Part shown: piece after piece, positions 6,256-11,279 of the stretch
Layout of the letters: each line of letters begins with the position of its first letter
Numbering within the stretch: position 1 is the first letter of the stretch
Assembly (NCBI GenBank): GCA_937895465.1
Contig: CALAYY010000034.1
Location: forward strand, 1 to 11,279
Source of the DNA: an uncultured Clostridia bacterium
GTDB taxonomy: Bacteria > Bacillota > Clostridia > Christensenellales > DUVY01
Length of the DNA stretch: 11,279 nt
Reading direction: 5' to 3'
Program-made: the position numbers and the translations under genes
Notes under the pieces: model-generated
The model's database searches: none
Seen by the model: only the letters and a program-made list of their open reading frames with translations
What the model was told of the DNA's origin: nothing

Positions 6256-8325
6256 ATGAAGAATTTGTTAAAAAGACTTAAAATTGATAATATGCATAAC
6301 AACTATATAATAATGCTGACCAGCACATTTCTTAACATAATAGCATTATTGGTTTTTTATTTGACTTTAAGAGTTAAGATATCTTTCTTTGGTATATTGA
6401 CAGATTTTATTTTTATCGCTTTGATTTTCTTTTTGATTAACCTAGTAAAAAATGTCAGAGTCAAAAAGATATCATATACCGTCTTTGTTGTATTGATTTT
6501 ATTCGCATTAATGGCGGATTCGACTTACTTTTATCAGTACAAATCGTTTGCTTCACTTTCAAGTTTGATGTTTGTTAATAATGTTGTAGGTCAAAAATTT
6601 GGCATTAATTTTCCTTTAACCTGTTATGTTTTGTTGCCTATATTAGCTGTTAATATATTTGTTATATGGTATACAAAAATATTAAGACCCGAAAAAAAGA
6701 CCAAACATGCCAAAGCCAATATCGCCTTGGCGCTTGTTGCGGTAATATTATGTGCCAGCATTAATATACCTTATAATATCTATAATATTGTTAAAGCCAA
6801 GAGCTATGAGGATTATGCTGTTGAATATGTTCACAGCAACAGCTTTTTATACAATGACTTATACAGCAGTCTTAGATTTGTAGAAGTGTTTGGATATTGT
6901 AATTTTAGAATAAGAGATGCCTCTTCTTTAAATTCTGATTTGGAGTATAAAGAAACAACCAAAATTGATGAATATTTTGATGCTTTCGGTTATGCCAAAC
7001 AAGCTAATGACTGGACAAAAAAGTATGAAGGATACAATGTTATTACAATTTTGAGTGAAACCTTTGATCAAAGGTTTAGTGACCCAGAGTATATAGGCGA
7101 TCAGCTTGTCAAAAATACATCATTATATCTTGATAAAGAAGCCAAGCTCAATCCAAAAGCAGTAGGAAATACAGTTGCATCATTGCTTACGCCTAATATC
7201 TATGCCATAAGACAAGATGCATTGACCTTTACTAACTATTATGTACCTACCTTTTTTGAAGGAGCTACAATCAATACTGAATTTATGGTTAATAACGGCA
7301 TCTATGCATTAAATGCCAAAAATTTTTCATCCAATCTTGGTGATACTTATTATAATAATTATTTTGGAAAGTTTTCCTTAGCGGCACAGCTTGAGAAGAA
7401 CGGTTATGAAACCTATTATTTTCATAATGACAGCGGCAATTTTTACAACAGAAAGACATTAACCGCTAATGAAGGATTTGATAATACTAGATTTGACGAA
7501 GATCTAATTAATGCCGGTACCAAGACAGAAAAGATATATGACACCAGACTATTAGAGTTTTTTGAGCTTGAAGATATAAAGAAATCTTTAAAAGCCCAAA
7601 AAGAATCGAATACACCCTTTTTCATGCATCTGGACACATATTCAATGCACATGGGCAATGAGGCAAAATATGATATTCATGAAATTCAAGTAAGGACTGC
7701 TTTTGAACAGGCAGGAATTAATTATGATAAACTAAATGCACAGATAAAATGCTATTATCTAAAAATGGTTGAATTTGATATGTTTTTAGGTATGCTGATT
7801 GACAAATTAGATGACTTAGGCTTTTTAGATAATACCTTGATATCCTTATATCCTGACCATTATAATTATAGCCTTAATCCTAATGCTATGGAAGCTTTTA
7901 TAGGTGTTGACTCATTTGATAAAGAGGTCCATCATCAGAAGCTGCTTGTATTAGACGGTGCTACGTGGAATAATAACCAAGCTGACATTAGAAATGTTGA
8001 TACCCTTAGTAGTTCTATAGATTTGACTCCCACTATTTTAAATATGGTTTTGGGGCTTGATAATGTTGAATATAACTATTACTTCGGAAGAGATATATTT
8101 GACTCCGATGATAAGCTTGTTGCTTTTAGCGATATTACAGTATTTGACGGTGAAATGTATCTGTATGCAGACGGCAGTTATATCTATACAGGTAATGACA
8201 TATTGTCAGAAGACGAATTAAAAATCAAGTATGATATTTTAAGCGGAAAACAAATAGACACAATCAAAAAGTTTCAGATATCAAAAGCTGTTTTAGAAAT
8301 GGATTATTATAGAAACATGGCATAA
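6256..8325 (+). CDS. LtaS-like membrane phosphoglycerol transferase / sulfatase-superfamily protein
   Basis: A 689-residue protein with five N-terminal TM helices (about 17-38, 43-64, 71-90, 117-140, 152-170) and a large extracytoplasmic alkaline-phosphatase-fold domain, the architecture of lipoteichoic acid synthase. LtaS moves glycerol phosphate from phosphatidylglycerol onto a growing polymer outside the membrane. Counterparts of the S. aureus active site are visible: metal ligand Glu268 (ILSETF), nucleophile Thr338 (GATINTEF), His390 and Asp392, Arg399, His465 and the PDH motif Asp534-His535. The Trp of the LtaS FWNR motif is Tyr397 here (FYNR). The SD is weak (GGTG, 6246-6249). It is monocistronic, with its own promoter and a terminator at 8371-8403. 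The polymer or lipid made is not known; a phosphoethanolamine transferase is less likely given the motifs. Confidence 0.85.
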   Translation: MKNLLKRLKIDNMHNNYIIMLTSTFLNIIALLVFYLTLRVKISFFGILTDFIFIALIFFLINLVKNVRVKKISYTVFVVLILFALMADSTYFYQYKSFASLSSLMFVNNVVGQKFGINFPLTCYVLLPILAVNIFVIWYTKILRPEKKTKHAKANIALALVAVILCASINIPYNIYNIVKAKSYEDYAVEYVHSNSFLYNDLYSSLRFVEVFGYCNFRIRDASSLNSDLEYKETTKIDEYFDAFGYAKQANDWTKKYEGYNVITILSETFDQRFSDPEYIGDQLVKNTSLYLDKEAKLNPKAVGNTVASLLTPNIYAIRQDALTFTNYYVPTFFEGATINTEFMVNNGIYALNAKNFSSNLGDTYYNNYFGKFSLAAQLEKNGYETYYFHNDSGNFYNRKTLTANEGFDNTRFDEDLINAGTKTEKIYDTRLLEFFELEDIKKSLKAQKESNTPFFMHLDTYSMHMGNEAKYDIHEIQVRTAFEQAGINYDKLNAQIKCYYLKMVEFDMFLGMLIDKLDDLGFLDNTLISLYPDHYNYSLNPNAMEAFIGVDSFDKEVHHQKLLVLDGATWNNNQADIRNVDTLSSSIDLTPTILNMVLGLDNVEYNYYFGRDIFDSDDKLVAFSDITVFDGEMYLYADGSYIYTGNDILSEDELKIKYDILSGKQIDTIKKFQISKAVLEMDYYRNMA

Positions 8326-8370
8326 AAATATTCATTTTTTGGTTTATAGCTATAGTATAAAAAAGATTAT

Positions 8371-8403
8371 AAGATTCCCTATCAGTCCTTGATAGGGAAT
8401 CTT
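8371..8403 (+). terminator. Strong terminator of the LtaS-like gene
   Basis: AAGATTCCCTATCA (8371-8384) and TGATAGGGAATCTT (8390-8403) form a perfect 14-bp stem with a 5-nt loop. The following tail is TTTGCATTTT in phase with the last stem bases, an interrupted U-tract. It lies 45 bp after the stop codon. Confidence 0.85.
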
Positions 8404-8423
8404 TGCATTTTCTGGCAATAAAT

Positions 8424-8452
8424 TTGATAACTAATCATTATATTGTTATAGA
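8424..8452 (+). promoter_or_regulatory. Orphan promoter P1 upstream of the lacI-type gene
   Basis: TTGATA (8424-8429) and TATAGA (8447-8452) are separated by 17 bp. Transcription would start near 8459, only a few bases before the terminator at 8465-8496. GTTAT (8445-8449) and ATAAC (8459-8463) form an inverted repeat over the -10/start region. Confidence 0.5.
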
Positions 8453-8464
8453 ACTTTTATAACG

Positions 8465-8496
8465 AAAAAGACAGGAGATAACAGACTGTCTTTTTT
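8465..8496. terminator. Bidirectional-looking terminator between two promoters
   Basis: AAAAAGACAG (8465-8474) pairs with CTGTCTTTTT (8486-8495) around an 11-nt loop, ending in T6 (8491-8496). The A-run on the 5' side gives the reverse strand a U-tract as well. It follows promoter P1 by about 12 bp and precedes promoter P2 by 6 bp. Confidence 0.8.
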
Positions 8497-8502
8497 ATCT
8501 TG

Positions 8503-8531
8503 TTGAAAAGTAGGCTGTTATGTTTTATAAT
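8503..8531 (+). promoter_or_regulatory. Promoter P2 of the lacI-type gene
   Basis: TTGAAA (8503-8508) and TATAAT (8526-8531) with a 17-bp spacer. TGTTAT (8516-8521) and ATAACA (8535-8540) make an inverted repeat that brackets the -10, a candidate operator for autoregulation. The predicted start near 8538 gives a leader of about 43 nt before the ATG at 8581. Confidence 0.7.
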
Positions 8532-8580
8532 ATAATAACAAGTAATAAAAATGGTGTTAAAAATAGGAAGTGAAATTATA

Positions 8581-9600
8581 ATGAGCAGCAAAAAGAGATT
8601 AAGCGATATTGCAAAAGAATTAAATGTAAGCGTGGTTACTGTATCTAACGCATTAAATGATCGTGCCGGTGTTTCCGATGAAATGCGTGCCAAAATAAAA
8701 GAACTTGCCAGCCGATTTCGTTATAAAAATGAAGTATTAAAAGAAAAAGCATATAAAAAAACCAATAATATTGCAGTTATTGTCAGTGAACGTCAATTTG
8801 ATCCGCGTAACATGACACAATCTTTTTATTTGGGTTTTTATGAAAATTTCAGCCGATGCTTTTTGGCAAACGATTATTGCGCCATACTTGTTACTGTATC
8901 CAAAGAAGATGAAAAAGAAGGTAATATTTTAAAACTAATTCGCGAAAAAAAGTTTGAGGGCATAATTTTATTGGGTAAAATCAAAAAAGAATATATCGAA
9001 AAACTTTCAGAAACTGCTTTACCTATGGTTTTGGTAGACTTTTATTATGATGAAGTGCAGCATCGCTGCGTTCTGACAGATAATATTGAAGGTAGTTATA
9101 CCGTAACAAATCTCTTAATCAAAAAAGGACATAAAGAAATTGGATTCGTGGGACGTATCGGCGAGACTTCAAGCATTAATGACCGATATATAGGCTATTA
9201 TAAAGCAATGTTTGAACACAAATTACCCATAAATGATGCCTATATCATACCTGACCGCGATGAGCAGGGAATATATAATATCGGCAAATTACCCCAAAAA
9301 CTTCCCACCGCATTTGTATGCAACAGTGACCGTGCGGCATATGAATTGTACCAGCAGCTTAAGCAACGCGGACTTAAGGTTGGAGAGGATATTTCTGTTG
9401 TAGGCTTTGATGATGATATTTTCGCCCGTCTATGTGAACCCCAATTAACCACTGTTGCCGTTAATATCAATAAAATAACAAAAGTTGCTGAAGAAATATT
9501 AATCAGCGAAATAGAACATCCCACTAAAACCTCAGGCAAGATTTCTGTACCGGGTACTATTATTGAGCGTCAATCAATTAAAGATATAAGTTTAATTTAA
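8581..9600 (+). CDS. LacI-family transcriptional regulator
   Basis: A 339-residue DNA-binding repressor. The N-terminal helix-turn-helix spans residues 6-26 (RLSDIAKELNVSVVTVSNAL), followed by the usual helix three (GVSDEMRAKIKELA). The hinge region (48-61) is atypical: it lacks the common PN..AR.L pattern and has charged residues where the groove-inserting Leu normally sits. From about residue 62 a periplasmic-binding-protein-like effector domain follows, with FEGIILLGKI, GHKEIGFVGR and DISVVGFDDDIFARLCEPQLTTV typical of LacI proteins. An in-frame ATG at 8551 is rejected because AGGAAGTG (8565-8572) is well placed for 8581. It lies directly upstream of sugar permease genes and probably controls them, using a sugar effector that I cannot identify. 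Confidence 0.95.
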   Translation: MSSKKRLSDIAKELNVSVVTVSNALNDRAGVSDEMRAKIKELASRFRYKNEVLKEKAYKKTNNIAVIVSERQFDPRNMTQSFYLGFYENFSRCFLANDYCAILVTVSKEDEKEGNILKLIREKKFEGIILLGKIKKEYIEKLSETALPMVLVDFYYDEVQHRCVLTDNIEGSYTVTNLLIKKGHKEIGFVGRIGETSSINDRYIGYYKAMFEHKLPINDAYIIPDRDEQGIYNIGKLPQKLPTAFVCNSDRAAYELYQQLKQRGLKVGEDISVVGFDDDIFARLCEPQLTTVAVNINKITKVAEEILISEIEHPTKTSGKISVPGTIIERQSIKDISLI

Positions 9601-9633
9601 AACCCCCTCAAATATTAAGTATAATTTTTTGTG

Positions 9634-9670
9634 CTTCTACAGACATTAATGCAGAAGTTTTATGTTTTTT
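9634..9670 (+). terminator. Terminator after the lacI-type gene
   Basis: CTTCTACA (9634-9641) pairs with TGCAGAAG (9650-9657) with one A-C mismatch and an 8-nt loop, followed by a T-rich tail TTTTATGTTTTTT (9658-9670). It lies 33 bp after the stop. Confidence 0.65.
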
Positions 9671-9692
9671 CATAAAAATTTTTATTTCCATA

Positions 9693-9721
9693 TTGACATT
9701 TTCTTAAAAGCATGTTACTAT
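9693..9721 (+). promoter_or_regulatory. Strong extended -10 promoter of the sugar ABC genes
   Basis: A consensus TTGACA (9693-9698) and TACTAT (9716-9721) with a 17-bp spacer, plus TG one base before the -10 (TGTTACTAT), making it an extended -10. The predicted start is near 9728. GTTA (9714-9717) and TAAC (9723-9726) form a small inverted repeat over the -10. Confidence 0.8.
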
Positions 9722-9730
9722 ATAACTAGA

Positions 9731-9754
9731 TTAAAAATTTAGTTAAAAATTTAA
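9731..9754. repeat. Tandem 12-bp direct repeat just downstream of the sugar promoter
   Basis: TTAAAAATTTAG (9731-9742) is followed directly by TTAAAAATTTAA (9743-9754), differing only in the last base. It lies just after the predicted start site, where repressor binding would block transcription. It is AT-only apart from one G, so chance similarity is possible. Confidence 0.5.
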
Positions 9755-9791
9755 GTATATGTTAAGCACATGATAAATGTTTGGGGAAATT

Positions 9792-10697
9792 ATGATTGAG
9801 AAAGTAAACATTAATGCTCGTGCAACTGCTCGAGGTATTCGTAAAAATTTTTACATATTTATATCACCATGGTTGGTGGGTTTTATTTTTTTAACCTTAG
9901 GTCCGATGTTGTTTTCGTTGTATATGTCTTTTACGAAATGGGATATGATAACGGAAATAAAGTGGATAGGTTTTCAAAACTATATTAATATTTTTTCTGA
10001 TAAAGATTTTTGGCAGGCACTCAAGGTCACATTTTATTGGGCTGCTTTTTTACCTGTAGGTATAATTTTATCATTAACACTGGCATCATTGCTTAATATG
10101 AATATTCGCGGAAAAACTATTTTTCGCACAATTATGTATATTCCTGTCATAGTGCCTGCAGTGGCTAATTGTCTTTTATGGTTATGGATGTTTAATTATG
10201 ATTATGGTTTCCTTAACTTAATATTACGAAAAATTGGTTTATCGCCTTCACTTTGGATTATGCATCCTAAGACGGCGATTCCGTCGCTTATTCTTATGAG
10301 TTTGTGGCAGACAGGCGGCAATGTGGTTATATTTTTGGCAGCTTTGCAAGGTGTAGACAAAACATTGATGGAAGCAGCAGAAATTGACGGTGCAAATACT
10401 ATACGCAGATATTTCAACATTGTTATACCAATGATAAGCCCTGCCATCTTCTTTCAACTGATTATGGGAATTATCGGTGCATTACAAGTATTTAATCAAG
10501 GCTATCTTATGACGGGCGGAGGAGGCCCTCTCAAAGCCACATTGTTCTATGTTCTTTATATCTATCAAACAGCATTTGAAAAATATCAGATGGGATATGC
10601 CTCTGCGCTTTCTTGGATTTTATTTATAATTATTGGAATTTTGACACTTTTAGTATTTTCTACAATAGGCAAAAAAGTCTATTACGAATCAAAGTGA
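9792..10697 (+). CDS. Sugar ABC transporter permease, MalF/UgpA type
   Basis: A 301-residue inner-membrane permease of the carbohydrate uptake type 1 family. The sequence runs from a basic N-terminus into ISPWLVGFIFLTLGPMLFSL (first TM), then YMSFTKWD and the WIGFQNYINIFSD segment usual for MalF/UgpA proteins, with about six TM helices in all. The cytoplasmic EAA loop is at 194-200 (EAAEIDG), followed by IVIPMISPAIFF. An in-frame ATG at 9777 is less likely, since GGGGA (9783-9787) lies just before 9792 and nothing SD-like precedes 9777. Its expression probably depends on the promoter at 9693-9721 and the LacI-type repressor. The second permease begins 7 bp after its stop. No solute-binding protein gene precedes it, although that is the common order. 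Substrate unknown. Confidence 0.93.
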   Translation: MIEKVNINARATARGIRKNFYIFISPWLVGFIFLTLGPMLFSLYMSFTKWDMITEIKWIGFQNYINIFSDKDFWQALKVTFYWAAFLPVGIILSLTLASLLNMNIRGKTIFRTIMYIPVIVPAVANCLLWLWMFNYDYGFLNLILRKIGLSPSLWIMHPKTAIPSLILMSLWQTGGNVVIFLAALQGVDKTLMEAAEIDGANTIRRYFNIVIPMISPAIFFQLIMGIIGALQVFNQGYLMTGGGGPLKATLFYVLYIYQTAFEKYQMGYASALSWILFIIIGILTLLVFSTIGKKVYYESK

Positions 10698-10704
10698 GGG
10701 GTCT

Positions 10705-11279
10705 ATGAAAAAGCAAGCGTCAAGAGTTATCAATAAAGCGTTAGTTTATTTTATATTAATAGTGTTATCAATAGGTTTTATTCTGCCGTTATTATGGATG
10801 GTTATGACTTCATTCAAAACCTATGAACAAAACCTAAGTTTTCCGCCTACGTTTTTTCCTAATCCAGTTTTCATAGAAAATTATAGAGTAGCATTGTTTG
10901 AATTTATCCCTTATTTCAGATATTTTTCAAATTCAGTATTGCTTGTCGTAATTGGCACAACGGCGACAGTTATTTCCTGCACTCTTGTTGCTTATGGATT
11001 TGCGCGTTTTAAAACACGTGAAAACAATATATTCTTTATGATTTTGCTTGCAACTATGATGCTTCCTTCACAGGTCACTATGGTCAGCAGCTATGTTATT
11101 TGGGCTAACTTACGTCTTACTAATACCTATGTGCCGCTTTTAATCAGCAGCTTTTTTGGAGGAAGTGCTTTTTATATTTTTCTTGCACGTCAATTTGTGT
11201 TGGGGTTACCGGTACAGATTGAAGAAGCGGCAAGAATTGACGGAGCAGGGCGTTTTGCTATCTTTTTCCGTATAGTCAT
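10705..11279 (+). CDS. Sugar ABC transporter permease, MalG/UgpE type (3' truncated by window)
   Basis: The open frame runs from ATG 10705 to the window end, giving 191 complete codons with no stop. It begins with a short basic N-terminus and a TM helix (LVYFILIVLSIGFILPLLWMV is residues 14 to about 34), then MTSFKTYEQNLSFPPTFFP and ENYRVALFEF, characteristic of the MalG/UgpE partner permease. The EAA loop is near the end, at 174-181 (EAARIDGA). The SD GAGGGG (10696-10701) overlaps the stop codon of the previous gene, which indicates translational coupling. With the upstream permease it forms the heterodimeric channel of a carbohydrate importer. About 85-100 residues are probably missing beyond the edge. 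Confidence 0.93.
   Translation, partial: MKKQASRVINKALVYFILIVLSIGFILPLLWMVMTSFKTYEQNLSFPPTFFPNPVFIENYRVALFEFIPYFRYFSNSVLLVVIGTTATVISCTLVAYGFARFKTRENNIFFMILLATMMLPSQVTMVSSYVIWANLRLTNTYVPLLISSFFGGSAFYIFLARQFVLGLPVQIEEAARIDGAGRFAIFFRIV

Noticed and set aside
8551..8580. Upstream ATG for the LacI-type regulator
   Set aside because: The added residues carry no family signal, and the SD at 8565-8572 serves the ATG at 8581.
9777..9791. Upstream ATG for the MalF-type permease
   Set aside because: No SD precedes it, whereas GGGGA lies between it and the ATG at 9792.
9600..9791. Search for a catabolite-repression cre site near the sugar promoter
   Set aside because: No sequence close to the cre consensus was found; TGTTAAGCACATG at 9760-9772 does not fit it.

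Overview
The window is AT-rich DNA of a low-GC Gram-positive bacterium (Bacillota, probably a Clostridia-like lineage). The signs are Shine-Dalgarno (SD) sites of the AGGAGG type, sigma-A-like promoters with 17-bp spacers, U-tailed hairpin terminators, an Opp/Dpp oligopeptide importer and an LtaS-type lipoteichoic acid synthase homologue. No finer placement is supported. All recognised genes lie on the + strand. No tRNA, rRNA, CRISPR array, insertion sequence or integrase was seen.

Region 1 (1-3570) is the 3' part of an opp/dpp operon: the tail of the OppB permease (cut by the window edge), OppC, OppD and OppF, spaced by 3-8 bp and probably cotranscribed. The peptide-binding protein OppA is not in view. 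OppD carries an unusual N-terminal extension of about 73 residues. OppD and OppF both keep the four-cysteine C-terminal motif of this family.

Region 2 (3569-4080) is a small self-contained unit: an AT hairpin, then a GC-rich hairpin whose 3' arm contains the SD of a small three-TM holin-like gene, then that gene and a clear terminator. The GC-rich hairpin looks like an intrinsic terminator of opp and also like a lid on the holin SD. This is the most unusual regulatory architecture in the window.

Region 3 (4081-5994) is a two-gene ABC-2 exporter (ATPase and permease, overlapping by 14 bp). Its ATPase start codon has no SD and lies about one transcription-start distance below an extended -10 element, so its mRNA may be leaderless.

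Region 4 (5995-8403) is a monocistronic LtaS/sulfatase-superfamily membrane enzyme with its own promoter and a strong terminator.

Region 5 (8404-11279) is a carbohydrate uptake locus. It starts with an orphan promoter-terminator cassette, followed by a LacI-family repressor with its own promoter. A strong extended -10 promoter with tandem 12-bp repeats then precedes two MalF/MalG-type sugar permeases, the second cut by the window end. The solute-binding protein and the ATPase are not in view. The LacI protein probably controls the sugar permeases.

No wholly new multi-gene system is visible. The best leads are the SD-masking hairpin with the lone holin-like gene, the OppD extension, the SD-less exporter and the promoter-terminator cassette.
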